NCBI RefSeq assembly: GCF_030518795.1
Contig: NZ_CP130427.1
Coordinates: forward strand, 4,526,001-4,590,000
Direction of reading: 5' to 3'
Source of the DNA: Micromonospora sp. NBRC 110009
Lineage (GTDB): Bacteria > Actinomycetota > Actinomycetes > Mycobacteriales > Micromonosporaceae
DNA: 64,000 nucleotides
The stretch's first letter is position 1; every line of letters begins with the position of its first letter. Position numbers and translations under genes: made by a program. Under the pieces are notes generated by a model, which did no database searches, was not told the origin of the DNA, and was given only the letters and a program-made list of their open reading frames with translations. Positions 9,374-18,905 of the stretch are shown here, one piece after another.

Positions 9374-10174
9374 ATGAACCTCACCGATCGGGTGGTCGTG
9401 ATCACCGGCGGGGCGGGAGGCATCGGCAGCGCCCTCGGCCGCCGGTTCGCCGCCGAGGGCGCCGCCGTGGTCGTCCTGGCCGACCTGGACCGCGACGCGG
9501 CCCGGGCGGTGGCCGAGGGGATCGGACCGGTCGTCCACGGCGTCGGCCTGGACGTCACCGACGAGGCGCAGGTCCACGCGCTGGTCGACGAGACCGAGCG
9601 GCGGTACGGGCGGATCGATCTGTTCTGCGCCAACGCCGGCGTGGCCACGGGCGGGGGAGTGGACGCCCCCGACGCCGACTGGGCGCGGGCCTGGCAGGTC
9701 AACGTGATGGCTCACGTGCACACCGCCCGGGCCACGCTGCCCGCGATGCTCCGGCGCGGCCAGGGCTACCTGCTCTTCACCTGCTCGGCGGCCGGCGTGC
9801 TGACCGCGGTCGGCGACGCCCCGTACACCGCGACCAAGCACGCGGCGGTCGGCTTCGCCGAGTGGCTCGCCATCACCTACCGGGACGCCGGCATCCGGGT
9901 CAGCGCGCTCTGCCCGCAGGGCGTGGACACCCCGATGCTCGCCGACGGCCTCGCCGCCGGCCACCTCGGCGCCCGGGTGATCGCCGCCTCCGGCGCGGTG
10001 CTCACCCCCGACCAGGTCGCCGACGCCACCATCGCCGGGCTGGCCGAGGAGCGGTTCCTCATCCTGCCCCACCCGGAGGTCGCCAGCTACGCCCGCCGCC
10101 GCGCCGAGGACCCGGACGGCTGGCAGGCCGGCCTGCGCAAGCTGGTCCGCAAGCTGCGGGCGGCGAATCAGTAG
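9374..10174 (+). CDS. SDR family NAD(P)-dependent oxidoreductase
   Basis: This 266-aa protein starts at ATG 9374. It has the Rossmann cofactor site TGGAGGIGSALG, the NAG-type motif CANAGVA, a catalytic Ser in TCSAAGV and Tyr-Lys in YTATKHA. The classical SDR triad is complete. Substrate unknown. It is in an operon with the LLM enzyme (one base apart). Confidence 0.93.
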   Translation: MNLTDRVVVITGGAGGIGSALGRRFAAEGAAVVVLADLDRDAARAVAEGIGPVVHGVGLDVTDEAQVHALVDETERRYGRIDLFCANAGVATGGGVDAPDADWARAWQVNVMAHVHTARATLPAMLRRGQGYLLFTCSAAGVLTAVGDAPYTATKHAAVGFAEWLAITYRDAGIRVSALCPQGVDTPMLADGLAAGHLGARVIAASGAVLTPDQVADATIAGLAEERFLILPHPEVASYARRRAEDPDGWQAGLRKLVRKLRAANQ

Positions 10175-10491
10175 GAGGAGCCGCCGTCGCTACCGCCGCC
10201 GTCGTGCCCGCCCCCGTGGCCGGCGGCGTCGCCGTACACGCTGTTCTCCAGGATCGCCCCGGAGTAGCGGTCCACGGGTGCGGCGCCCCGCTCGAAGGTG
10301 TCCCGGTGCGGCCGCGGGCCCGACCGGCGCAGCTCGCGCGCGGCCCGGCGGGCCGCCGCCAGCTTCTCCTCCCGGCACGGCTCCCGTCGGGTGTGCAGCC
10401 TCTGCCGGCGGGCGACGACCAGGAGAACGCCGGTGAGGGCGGCGCAGGCCGCGGCGACCGCGGCGACGACCGCCCAGGCAGGTGCGGACAT
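10168..10491 (-). CDS. Small membrane protein, hypothetical
   Basis: This 107-aa protein starts at ATG 10491. It has one N-terminal membrane helix (about residues 5-27), then a basic region (RRQRLHTRR) and an Arg/Glu-rich cytoplasmic part, and it ends in a Gly/Asp/Ser-rich tail. Its last seven bases overlap the SDR gene end. No family recognised. Confidence 0.6.
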   Translation of the reverse strand: MSAPAWAVVAAVAAACAALTGVLLVVARRQRLHTRREPCREEKLAAARRAARELRRSGPRPHRDTFERGAAPVDRYSGAILENSVYGDAAGHGGGHDGGGSDGGSSY

Positions 10492-10634
10492 GCCCCGACG
10501 GTAGGACCGCCGGGCAAGCCGTCAGCGCTGCCCCGTCGGCGGTGTCCGTCAGCGGCGTGCAGACCGGGGAGTCCTCGCTTCCCGACGTGACCGGCCTCCG
10601 CACCCGGGCGGAGGCCGGCGTCGCGGTGCGTCGC

Positions 10635-10901
10635 TTACCCGAACCGCTTGGGGTTCGAGTTGCCCGGGTTGGCCAGGTTGTGGATCTCCCACCCGTATCC
10701 CGGGCTGTCGCTGTCGTGCGCCTGCTGGCGTACGTACTCGCCGCGACTGGTGCCGCCCGGGTAGCAGTCGGTCTGGTTGCAGGCCTTCACTTCCTGGCCC
10801 CAGTTGTCGGCCGGAGCGGCCAGGGCCGGGGCAGCGCCCGGCAGTCCCATTCCCATGGCGAACGTGGAGATGACGATTGCTCGCTTGACGGATCGCTTCA
10901 A
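10635..10901 (-). CDS. Small secreted protein, hypothetical
   Basis: About 88 aa from TTG 10901, chosen because AGGAGGA stands just upstream and a signal peptide begins at once (KRSVKRAIV, hydrophobic core, APALA cleavage region). The mature part of about 60 residues has two Cys (ACNQTDCYPG) that could form a disulfide, and it ends PGNSNPKRFG. No known domain. The gene upstream in the same direction (11143-11463) has a similar overall design. Confidence 0.55.
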   Translation of the reverse strand: MKRSVKRAIVISTFAMGMGLPGAAPALAAPADNWGQEVKACNQTDCYPGGTSRGEYVRQQAHDSDSPGYGWEIHNLANPGNSNPKRFG

Positions 10902-11142
10902 CGGTCCTCCTCGGATCCACCTGCGTGGACTGGTCGTCCAGCCGGAAACATTCTCGGATCCAAACATGTGACCGCCGGCAGACTGCCGAGACGCGCCGAG
11001 AGCCGACCGGGCGCCACGTGGCAGCCACACCAAGCCTCGACCGTGATCTTGCGGGGGTGTGCCGGCCGGTGCGCCGCCCCGGCTACTTCGCGTGGCTACG
11101 AGGCCCGCGAGGGGGTAACCGCGTTGGCGCACCGGCGGGTGC

Positions 11143-11463
11143 TCACTGATTCTGGGTCAACTGGAAGCAGGCGACGTCGTACTGCGCAACAGATTTGGGG
11201 TTCTTCGAGTTCTGCGGCTGCTCCCCCGCGTAGTGCAGCCCTGCGATGCCGCCGTCCAGCCGGAACGGGGAGCCGGGGCCGGGGGCGTTGGCGGACGCCG
11301 GCCTGATCGCGGCGTCTTCCTCGCCACACTCCTTCGACGGCTGGCCCGTTTGACCGGGGGAGTGGGGGTTGGCGGCGAAGGCCGCACCGCCGGTCGCGGC
11401 GAGCCCCAGCGCGAGTACGCCGCTGCTGGCACAGACCAGTGCCGCACGTGCAAGAGTCTTCAT
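11143..11463 (-). CDS. Small secreted protein, hypothetical
   Basis: This 106-aa protein starts at ATG 11463, behind GAGAGGA. It has a clear Sec signal peptide (MKTLARAALV start, cleavage near GGAAFAA). The mature domain has two Cys (KECGEED and VACFQL). No family recognised. It and the preceding small secreted protein may be a related exported pair. Confidence 0.6.
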   Translation of the reverse strand: MKTLARAALVCASSGVLALGLAATGGAAFAANPHSPGQTGQPSKECGEEDAAIRPASANAPGPGSPFRLDGGIAGLHYAGEQPQNSKNPKSVAQYDVACFQLTQNQ

Positions 11464-11681
11464 ATCGTCCTCTCGTGTTGTTGTGGACAGTTCCGGAGCC
11501 GGCCCACGGGTCGACGCGCCACACGGACGCAGCCGGCGTCGCGGGATCCGGCCCTCGGTCGAGCCTCGAAGCTATGACCGTTTTGCCCGCTGCGCAGCCG
11601 ATTGCGGAGTTTCTCCCCGCGATATGCCTACTCAACCGAACGGGATGCGCGTCCGGCTTATCGGGTGGCCGGGCCGCGCCA
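11464..11681. other. Intergenic region
   Basis: About 220 bases separate the transglutaminase-like gene stop from the secreted-protein start. This is probably the promoter region of 11143-11463. No other feature seen. Confidence 0.35.
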
Positions 11682-14063
11682 TCAGCGACGCCAGCGCAGC
11701 GGGCCGGGGTGCACCGTCCACAGCAGTCGCCGCCACCCGGGTCGGGCGGCGCGCAGCGCCGCGACGTACCCGCCGGCCAGCGCCGCCGCCCGGTCCGCCT
11801 GGTCGGGGGTCGCCATGCCCGGGGCGAACGCCACCTCATTGAGCAGCCCGGCCAGCTCCTCGACGTCCCCGCCCGGCATCCCGGCGCCCGCCTCGCCGGA
11901 GCCGGACGCGGCGTCGCCGTCCGGCGCGCCGGACGGAACCACCGGACCGCCGTTACCGGCCAGCGCCGCGCCGGCCCGGGCCAAGGTACGGCGGGCCTGC
12001 TCGGCCACCTCGGCCGCGGCCAGGTCGTCGCCGACCGGGTGCCCGGACAGCCGCAGCGCGTCGGTCAGCTCCCGCCAGGCGCCGGCGATCCGCCGGCCGG
12101 GGTCACCCCGCTCCAGCCGGTCCCGGGTCAGCTTGCGGCGCAGCCCCGCCAGGGTCAGCAGCACCAGCCCGACCAGCAGCACCAGCCCGCCGGCGCCGCC
12201 GCCGACCAGCACCGGCGCACCCGGGCCCCGCCGGCCGCCCGCCGGGGCGGGCGCGGCCGCCGCCGGGGGCGTCGCGGTGGGCTCCAGCGTCGGCTCCGGC
12301 ACCTCCGACGGGGGCGGGTCGTCCGGGGTCGGGCGGAAGTCCTCCTCCACCGAACGGGGTTCCTCATTCGGCCGGGGCATCGGGTCGAACGGCACCCAGC
12401 CGACGCCCTCGAAGAGCACCTCCGGCCAGGCGAACGCGTCCGCCGCCCGGACCGGCCCGTCGCCCTTCGGCGCGAAGCCCACCACCACCCGGGTCGGCAG
12501 GCCGGCCAACCGGCCCAGCACCGCGAACGCCGCCGCGAACTGCTCCGAAGTGCCCCGCTGCCCGCCGCCGTTGCGCGGTCCGAACAGGAAGAACGCCAGA
12601 TTCGGGTACGCGTGCCCGCTCGGCGCGTCCGCGGTCACCCGGTAGTGGTCGGCCAGGAAGGCCTCGATCGCCGCGGCCCGCGCGTACGGGGCGCCGTTCT
12701 CCTCGGCGAGCTGAGTGGCCAGCCGGCGCAGCTGCTCCGGTGCCCCGTCGGGCACCCGCAGCACCCGGGCCACCGCCTCCCCGGCCGGCACGTTCGCCGT
12801 CGCGAGCAGGTTCGAGTCGGGGCGCTCCCGCACCGAGGTGACCGCGTACCGCAGCCCCGGAGCCAGCCCCTCCGGGCGAATCAGCGTCCCCGTCGCCGGG
12901 TCGTACGCCACCCGCGCGCCGGTCACCTCGCGCGGCGTCGGCACCGCCGGCAGCAGCCGCCCGGTCAGGTCGGCCACCGTGATCTCCTGCCGGACCGTCT
13001 CCGTGGTGGCCCCGGGCACCGGCTCCGCCGCGGGCAGGATCCGCCCCGCGTTCCGGTACGTCGCCCCGACCCGCCAGGTCACCCCGTCGTAGTCGCTGAG
13101 CACCGCCAGCCGGATCCGCTTGTCGCCCTGCTCCGGCGCGCCGGCCTCGGTCCGCACGTCGAGGAGCTTCTGGTCCGGGTTCAACGCCCAGCCGGAGATC
13201 CGGATCAGCGGGTTCTCGTCCAGCGACTCCACCCGCGGCGGCTCGACGTACCGGCGCGGGTCGACCGGGCGGTCCTCGACCTGGCCGGCGACCACCGGGG
13301 CGAGCAGGGCGGCCAGCGCCACCACCACCGCCACCCCGGCCGTGCTCGCGGCGAACAGCCGCAGCCGCACCGCCGCGCGTACCGCCGGAGCGAGACCGGC
13401 CACCGGGTCGCCGCCGGCCGGAACGTCCCGCCGGGACGGCACCGCCAGGCCGGCCGCGGCGACCGCCGCGAAGACCACCGTCGGCCCGATCGCCGGGCCC
13501 GCGTTCGGCCCGACCACGTAGACCACGCCCGCGTAGAGCAGCACCGGCGGCAGGTAGCCGAGCAGCACCCGGCCCGACCGCAGCGCCACCTCCGCGGCGG
13601 CCAGCCCGGCCAGCCAGGCGGCGACCACCGGCACCAGCACCGTGTCCGGCGCCGGCTCCACCGGGATCATCGCGGTGAGCAGCCGCGGGATCGCATTGCG
13701 GGCGGCGTCCGCCGCCACCTCGCCGAGGCTCCCCGGCAGCGCGGCATGGCTCGCCGCCAGCCGCAGCGACAGCACCGTCCACCCGGCCAGGGCGGCCACC
13801 GACAGGGGCGCCACCAGCCAGGACGGCAACCGGCGAGCGGCCACGCTCACCAGCACCGAGCCCACCGCCGCGCCGACCATCAGGCGGGTCAGCAGCGGAT
13901 CGGCGTACACCCGGCCCAGCACCACGCCGGCCAGGGCGATCATGGTGATCAGCGCCAGCGGCACCGGCACCGCGCGCAGCACCCGGCCCGCCGCCCCGCC
14001 CGGGCCGCCGGCGTGCGGCCCGCCCGGCACGTCCACCGCCGGGCGCGGCGGCGTCACCGTCAC
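11682..14063 (-). CDS. TgpA-type transglutaminase-like membrane protein, catalytic residues replaced
   Basis: This 793-aa protein starts at GTG 14063, overlapping the DUF58 stop as GTGA. Its N-terminal third has several membrane segments. A periplasmic transglutaminase-like core follows around residues 480-570, then a Pro/Thr-rich stretch, another membrane helix near residues 610-640 and a cytoplasmic tail. Active transglutaminase-like domains have Cys in the block before EQFAAAF and His before AWPEV. Here these read GTSEQFAAAF (Ser506) and DAFAWPEV (Phe544). The domain therefore looks catalytically dead, although the fold is kept. It is encoded with MoxR and DUF58, a widespread set linked to envelope assembly. 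Confidence 0.88.
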   Translation of the reverse strand: MTVTPPRPAVDVPGGPHAGGPGGAAGRVLRAVPVPLALITMIALAGVVLGRVYADPLLTRLMVGAAVGSVLVSVAARRLPSWLVAPLSVAALAGWTVLSLRLAASHAALPGSLGEVAADAARNAIPRLLTAMIPVEPAPDTVLVPVVAAWLAGLAAAEVALRSGRVLLGYLPPVLLYAGVVYVVGPNAGPAIGPTVVFAAVAAAGLAVPSRRDVPAGGDPVAGLAPAVRAAVRLRLFAASTAGVAVVVALAALLAPVVAGQVEDRPVDPRRYVEPPRVESLDENPLIRISGWALNPDQKLLDVRTEAGAPEQGDKRIRLAVLSDYDGVTWRVGATYRNAGRILPAAEPVPGATTETVRQEITVADLTGRLLPAVPTPREVTGARVAYDPATGTLIRPEGLAPGLRYAVTSVRERPDSNLLATANVPAGEAVARVLRVPDGAPEQLRRLATQLAEENGAPYARAAAIEAFLADHYRVTADAPSGHAYPNLAFFLFGPRNGGGQRGTSEQFAAAFAVLGRLAGLPTRVVVGFAPKGDGPVRAADAFAWPEVLFEGVGWVPFDPMPRPNEEPRSVEEDFRPTPDDPPPSEVPEPTLEPTATPPAAAAPAPAGGRRGPGAPVLVGGGAGGLVLLVGLVLLTLAGLRRKLTRDRLERGDPGRRIAGAWRELTDALRLSGHPVGDDLAAAEVAEQARRTLARAGAALAGNGGPVVPSGAPDGDAASGSGEAGAGMPGGDVEELAGLLNEVAFAPGMATPDQADRAAALAGGYVAALRAARPGWRRLLWTVHPGPLRWRR

Positions 14064-15214
14064 CACCGGCGGATCCCGTCCCACTCGGCGGCGAACCCCG
14101 CGCCGTCGGCCGCGTCCACCACGACCAGACCCGCCGCCCCGACCGGCATCGGCTCGGCCGCCCCGAACACCCCCACCACCACCGACGGGTACGCCCCGCG
14201 CAGCGCGCCGACGTGCCCCAGCTCGCCCCGCGCGCCCGGCCCGGTGAGGAAGACCAGCGTGTCGCCCGACCGTTCCTGCCGCAGCCGACTCATCGCGGTA
14301 GGCAGCACGTCCGCCCCGCCGTCCGCCAGGTCCACCGCGGCGAGCCGGTCCATCGGCCCGCTCGCTCCGGCCGGGTCCCCCTCGGGTGGCGCCACCAGCA
14401 GCAGGCTCACCGGCAGATCCTCCCGGACCGCGGCGGCCACCACCGACGCGGCCGCCTCGCACGCCGATTCGAACGACTCGGCCAGCCCGTCCACCCGCTC
14501 CGGATGGGCACCGGCCCGGTTGTCCAGCACCACCACCATCCGGGGCAGGCTGGTGTCCACGTTCTCCCGCACCATCAGCTCGCCCACCCGGGCGCTGGTC
14601 CGCCAGTGCACCCGGCGCAACTCGTCGCCGACCACGTACTCGCGCAGCGAGTCGAACGTGATGGAGCCGTGCGGCACGCTGTCGGTCCGCCCGTCCAGGC
14701 TGCGCCCGGCCCCGGTCGGCACCGCCGTCAACGGGTGGATGCGGGGATGCACCCAGACCGGCACCCGGCCCCCGTACGAGCGGGCCAGCGTGACCAGCCC
14801 CAGCGGGTCGCGCCGGGTCACCCGCAGCGGCCCGACCGGCACCACGCCCCGGCGGTGCGTCGGCACCTCGTAGCGGACCTCCGTGTGCCGGCCGGGCCGC
14901 AGCCGCAGCAGCGGGACCGGCACCAGCCGGCCGCCGCAGCGGTCCTCGGCGACCAGGCTCGCCGCCCGCAGCCGCCCGCCGTTGCGTACGGTCAGCGTCA
15001 TCGCGGCCGGCTCACCCCGGGCCACCCGGTCCGGGTCGGCCACCCGCTCCACCGTCAACCGGGGCCGCCAGGCGGCGGTGACCAGGGCGTACCCGACGGC
15101 CACGGCCGCCGCCACGCCGAGCACGGTCAGCTCCGGGTAGGCGAACCGGAAGCCCACGCCGAGCAGCGCGACGGCGGCGGCGAGCAGCCCGACACCCCGG
15201 GCGGTGATCCCCAC
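14060..15214 (-). CDS. DUF58 domain-containing protein
   Basis: About 384 aa from GTG 15214 (the frame is open further, but upstream residues belong to the MoxR gene end). Two N-terminal membrane helices are followed by a beta-rich region and the DUF58 signature DELRRVHWRTSARVGELMVR, then a von Willebrand A-like part. Family knowledge: DUF58 proteins partner with MoxR ATPases in envelope-stress or complex-maturation roles. The neighbours overlap or nearly abut, so this is one operon. Confidence 0.92.
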   Translation of the reverse strand: MGITARGVGLLAAAVALLGVGFRFAYPELTVLGVAAAVAVGYALVTAAWRPRLTVERVADPDRVARGEPAAMTLTVRNGGRLRAASLVAEDRCGGRLVPVPLLRLRPGRHTEVRYEVPTHRRGVVPVGPLRVTRRDPLGLVTLARSYGGRVPVWVHPRIHPLTAVPTGAGRSLDGRTDSVPHGSITFDSLREYVVGDELRRVHWRTSARVGELMVRENVDTSLPRMVVVLDNRAGAHPERVDGLAESFESACEAAASVVAAAVREDLPVSLLLVAPPEGDPAGASGPMDRLAAVDLADGGADVLPTAMSRLRQERSGDTLVFLTGPGARGELGHVGALRGAYPSVVVGVFGAAEPMPVGAAGLVVVDAADGAGFAAEWDGIRRW

Positions 15215-15231
15215 GGTCCTGCCGTACCGGG

Positions 15232-16227
15232 TCAGCCCTGCACCGGGGCGGGCTGCCCCGACGGCAGCGGCACCGGCACCGAGGCGACGGCCTGGCGCAG
15301 CACCTCGGCGGCGGTCACCCCGCGCACCTGCGCGTCCGGGGTGAGCAGCAGCCGGTGCGCGAAGACCGGCTCGGCCAGGGTCTTCAGGTCCTCCGGCATG
15401 ATCCAGCCCCGCCCGTCGATCAGCGCGTACGCGCACGCCGCCCGGGTCAGCGCGATGACGCCGCGAGGGCTCACGCCGACCCGCACCTGCGGGTGGTTGC
15501 GGGTGGCCGCGGCCAGCCGCACCGCGTACGCGTAGAGCGGCTCGGCGATGTGCACCCGCCCGGCCATCCGCACCATCTCCCCGACGGTGGCGGTGTCGGT
15601 GACCGCGCTGAGCGAGTCGGGGGAGCGGACCGTGGCCCCGCGCAGCACCTCGATCTCGACCGCCTCGTCCGGGTAGCCCACCGACAGCTTCACCAGGAAC
15701 CGGTCGAGCTGGGCCTCGGGCAGCCGATAGGTGCCGTCCATCTCCACCGGGTTCTGGGTGGCCACCACGAGGAACGGCTGCGGCACCGGGTGACGTACGC
15801 CGTCCACGGTGACGGTCCGCTCCTCCATCACCTCCAGCAGCGCCGACTGGGTCTTCGGTGACGCCCGGTTGATCTCGTCGGCGATGACGATGTTGGCGAA
15901 GACCGGACCCGGGTGGAACTCGAAACCCCGGGTGGCCTGGTTGAAGATCGTCACCCCGGAGACGTCCGACGGGAGCAGGTCCGGGGTGAACTGGATGCGC
16001 CGCCACTGACCCTTGACCGTCGCGGCGATCGCCCGGGCCAGAGTGGTCTTGCCCACCCCCGGCACGTCCTCGAGGAGGACATGCCCCTGGGCGAACAGCG
16101 CGGTCAGCGCCAGCCGGACCACCTGCGGCTTGCCCAGCACGACCGCGTTGACGTTCTCGGCCAGCCGGGCGGCGAGGGCGGCGAAGCCCTGCACCTCCGG
16201 CTGGGTGAGCGGTTCCTGGGTGTTCAC
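15232..16227 (-). CDS. MoxR family AAA+ ATPase
   Basis: This 331-aa protein starts at ATG or GTG near 16227 (MNTQEPLTQ). Walker A GVPGVGKTTLA, Walker B VIADEINRASPKTQ and the sensor region LVVATQNPVEMDGT are intact. MoxR ATPases act as chaperones that activate or assemble partner complexes. The downstream DUF58 and transglutaminase-like proteins are the expected partners. The FN3-protein gene stop lies 30 bases below its start side, on the same strand. Confidence 0.95.
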   Translation of the reverse strand: MNTQEPLTQPEVQGFAALAARLAENVNAVVLGKPQVVRLALTALFAQGHVLLEDVPGVGKTTLARAIAATVKGQWRRIQFTPDLLPSDVSGVTIFNQATRGFEFHPGPVFANIVIADEINRASPKTQSALLEVMEERTVTVDGVRHPVPQPFLVVATQNPVEMDGTYRLPEAQLDRFLVKLSVGYPDEAVEIEVLRGATVRSPDSLSAVTDTATVGEMVRMAGRVHIAEPLYAYAVRLAAATRNHPQVRVGVSPRGVIALTRAACAYALIDGRGWIMPEDLKTLAEPVFAHRLLLTPDAQVRGVTAAEVLRQAVASVPVPLPSGQPAPVQG

Positions 16228-16257
16228 GTGCGCGGGTGCTCCTCGATCGGTGGCGGG

Positions 16258-18885
16258 TCAGCAGGTGGGCAGGAGGTTGATGTTGTCGCCGCCCTCCAGG
16301 TTCAGCCAGGCCCACGGGATGTAGTTGCGTCCCGAGTACTCGACCTGCACCCACCAGGTGCTCTGCTTCTGGTTGTTGTAGATCCAGGAGTCGACGTTGT
16401 CGCCCTGCCGCTTGCAGTACGCCCGCAGCCGGCTGCCGGGCTTCGCCCAGCCCACCTGCTTCGCGTTGAGCTGCTGCGGGACCGAGAAGATCTCGTTGCC
16501 GTTGCGGCCGGCCACGTCGGCGTCGCAGTAGGTGCGCTGATCGCCGCTGGGCCCGTTGTTGCAGGTGGCGATCCCGTACAGCGGGTCGGTGCCCTGGGCC
16601 CGGGTGGCGGTGCCGTTGCCGGCCGCGTTGGTGGCGGTCACCGTCACCGTGTACGACGTGCCCGGCGTCAACCCGGTCACCCGCAGGCTGGAGCAGCTGC
16701 CGCTGGCGGTCTTCCCGCCGGTGGCGGCCGAGCAGGTCGCCTTCCCGCCGCCGGCGTCCACGGTGAACGACACCGTCACCGAGGTGGTGTCCGCCGACGA
16801 GCCGGTCACCGTGACCCGCGGCGCCGCGACCGTGCGGGCGGTGGTGCTGGCCTCCGGGCCGGCACCGGCCTCGTTGACGGCCTTCACCTTCACCGTCACG
16901 TTCTGCCCGTCGCCCAGGCCGCCGACCGTGGTCCGGGTGTCGGTCACCTCGCTGGTCTTCCCGGCCACGTCCACCAGGTATCGGGTGACCGGGCGGCCGT
17001 TCTCCGCCGCCGGCGCCCACTGCACCGAGACGGTGCCCGGCTGGTCGGCCACCGTGGCCGCCTTCAGCTCGGTGGGCGCGCCCGGAGCGGCGAACGGCAC
17101 CACCGTGTTGCTCACCGGGGAGGCCTTCGAGCCGGCGCCCTTGTCGTTCACCGAGACCACGGTGAGGGCGTACTGGGTGCCGTACTCCAGCTGACCGGCC
17201 GGGATCACCAGCTCGGTCTTCCTCGACTCGCCGGCCGGGGCGGTGGCGCCGGCCGAGGTGGCGGTGACCGCGTACTTCGCGATGGTGTTGCCCTGGCCGT
17301 TCGCCGCCGGCCACTTCACCAGCACCGTGCCGTCGGGCCGGGCCTCGGCGGTGACACCGGCCGGCGGGTCCGGCACGGCGGCCGTCGGGGTGACCGGGTT
17401 GCTCCTCCGGGACGGCCCGTCGCCCTTGGCGTTGACCGCGTGCACCTCGAACGCGTACGTCTCGCCGTTGGTCAGCCCGGTGATCTCCACGGCGCGCTGG
17501 TTGGCGCCCACCTCGTGGCGCTGGCCGGCGCCCTCGACCACGTACTTGGTGATCTCGGCGCCGTTGGCGGCCGCCGCCTGCCAGCTCACCCGCGCCGACG
17601 CGTTGCCCGCGGCGGCGGTGACGGCGCGCGGCGCGCCCGGCTTGCCCACCTTCGGCTTCTTCGGCGGAGGCGGCGGCGCGGGAGCCGGCGGCGGGTCCCC
17701 GCCGAGCACGTCGTTGGCGTACTTGTTGACCTCACGGACCTGGTTCCGGTCGTCCACCACCTGCGCGGTGGACGAGTTCGGCGGGTTGATGAAGAGGTGG
17801 TTCTCGCGGACCTCCAGCTCCATCGGGCCGGGCCGGCCGGAGCCCTTGATGGTGTCCACCAGTTGCCCGTTGGCGTCGAACGAGTAGACGGTGCCGGTGC
17901 TCTCGTCGGCGCAGTAGAACCGCCCGGCCCAGGCCACCGCCGGGCTCAGCCCGTCGCCCGCACCGGGGACGGTGAACTGCCGCACGTCGGCGCCGTCGCG
18001 CACCACATGCACCTTCCGCTCCCCGGGCACGGTCACCGGCACCTGCGGCCCGCTGGTGCGGGGCGGGAGACTGCCCGGCGCGGAGATGGCGAGGTCGGCC
18101 CGCTCGGTCCGGCCGGCCTGGACCGTCACCAGCGAGGCGGAGGTGCGGTCCAGCACCGCGACGCCGTCGTCCAGCGTGGACACCACCAGCTCGTGGCTCG
18201 GCTCGGCGACCTCGTACGTCTCGACCCGCTTCGGGCTCAGCCCGCCCGGCGGCGCCCCGCCCGGCGTCTCCGGCAGCTCCGCCGCGGTGACCGCCGACAC
18301 CGTGCCCTCACTCGGCACGGCGACCCACAGCCGGCCCGTGCCGTCGAACGCCCCACCGGTGATGCCCGGCGGGAAGCGGACCGGCTCACCGACCGGGGTC
18401 AGCGCGCGGGGGTCGAGCTGCCGCACGATGCCCTGCACGGCGTCGACCACGAACGCCCCGTTCTCGTGCAGCGCCACGCTCACCCCGAACCCGGGGGCGG
18501 TCGGTGTCGTCGCGGTGATCTGCAGGGTGGCCAGGTCCAGCGAGCTGACCTGGCCGGTGTTCAGGTCGCGCAGGATCAGCAGCCGGTCGGTCTGGGCCAC
18601 CTGCATCTGGTGCCGGCGCCCCCCGGGGACCTCCATCCGGGTGTCCACCCGGGCGGTGACCCCGTTGACCCGGGCCATCTCGCTGCGGGTCGTGCTCCAC
18701 AACCAGGAGCTCGCGTCGTAGTTGGCCACCGCGTTGTCGGAGGCACCCAGCCCGAGCACGGTCAGCCCCATCGCGGCCAGCAGCGCGGCCACGGTGCCGA
18801 CGGTGACCAGTCCGCCCCGCATCCGCCGGGAGCGGGGCGCGGGCGCTTCCGCCCCGGTGCTCGTGCCGTCATCGATGGTTGCCAC
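16258..18885 (-). CDS. Membrane-anchored beta-propeller and fibronectin type III protein
   Basis: About 875 aa from GTG 18885, behind GGAAGCAGG. One membrane helix near residues 25-48 is followed by a propeller-like region (to about 400), a Pro-rich linker, four or five FN3 repeats (GAPRAVTAAAGNASARVSW, GAPTELKAATV and similar) and a C-terminal Cys-containing domain ending WLNLEGGDNINLLPTC. The architecture indicates an extracellular protein that binds partners or polysaccharide. It lies upstream of the MoxR-DUF58 genes in the same direction and may share their transcript. A TnpB gene ends 20 bases before its start codon, so its native promoter may have been displaced. Confidence 0.85.
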   Translation of the reverse strand: MATIDDGTSTGAEAPAPRSRRMRGGLVTVGTVAALLAAMGLTVLGLGASDNAVANYDASSWLWSTTRSEMARVNGVTARVDTRMEVPGGRRHQMQVAQTDRLLILRDLNTGQVSSLDLATLQITATTPTAPGFGVSVALHENGAFVVDAVQGIVRQLDPRALTPVGEPVRFPPGITGGAFDGTGRLWVAVPSEGTVSAVTAAELPETPGGAPPGGLSPKRVETYEVAEPSHELVVSTLDDGVAVLDRTSASLVTVQAGRTERADLAISAPGSLPPRTSGPQVPVTVPGERKVHVVRDGADVRQFTVPGAGDGLSPAVAWAGRFYCADESTGTVYSFDANGQLVDTIKGSGRPGPMELEVRENHLFINPPNSSTAQVVDDRNQVREVNKYANDVLGGDPPPAPAPPPPPKKPKVGKPGAPRAVTAAAGNASARVSWQAAAANGAEITKYVVEGAGQRHEVGANQRAVEITGLTNGETYAFEVHAVNAKGDGPSRRSNPVTPTAAVPDPPAGVTAEARPDGTVLVKWPAANGQGNTIAKYAVTATSAGATAPAGESRKTELVIPAGQLEYGTQYALTVVSVNDKGAGSKASPVSNTVVPFAAPGAPTELKAATVADQPGTVSVQWAPAAENGRPVTRYLVDVAGKTSEVTDTRTTVGGLGDGQNVTVKVKAVNEAGAGPEASTTARTVAAPRVTVTGSSADTTSVTVSFTVDAGGGKATCSAATGGKTASGSCSSLRVTGLTPGTSYTVTVTATNAAGNGTATRAQGTDPLYGIATCNNGPSGDQRTYCDADVAGRNGNEIFSVPQQLNAKQVGWAKPGSRLRAYCKRQGDNVDSWIYNNQKQSTWWVQVEYSGRNYIPWAWLNLEGGDNINLLPTC

Positions 18886-18905
18886 AGCCGGCTGCCTGCT
18901 TCCTA

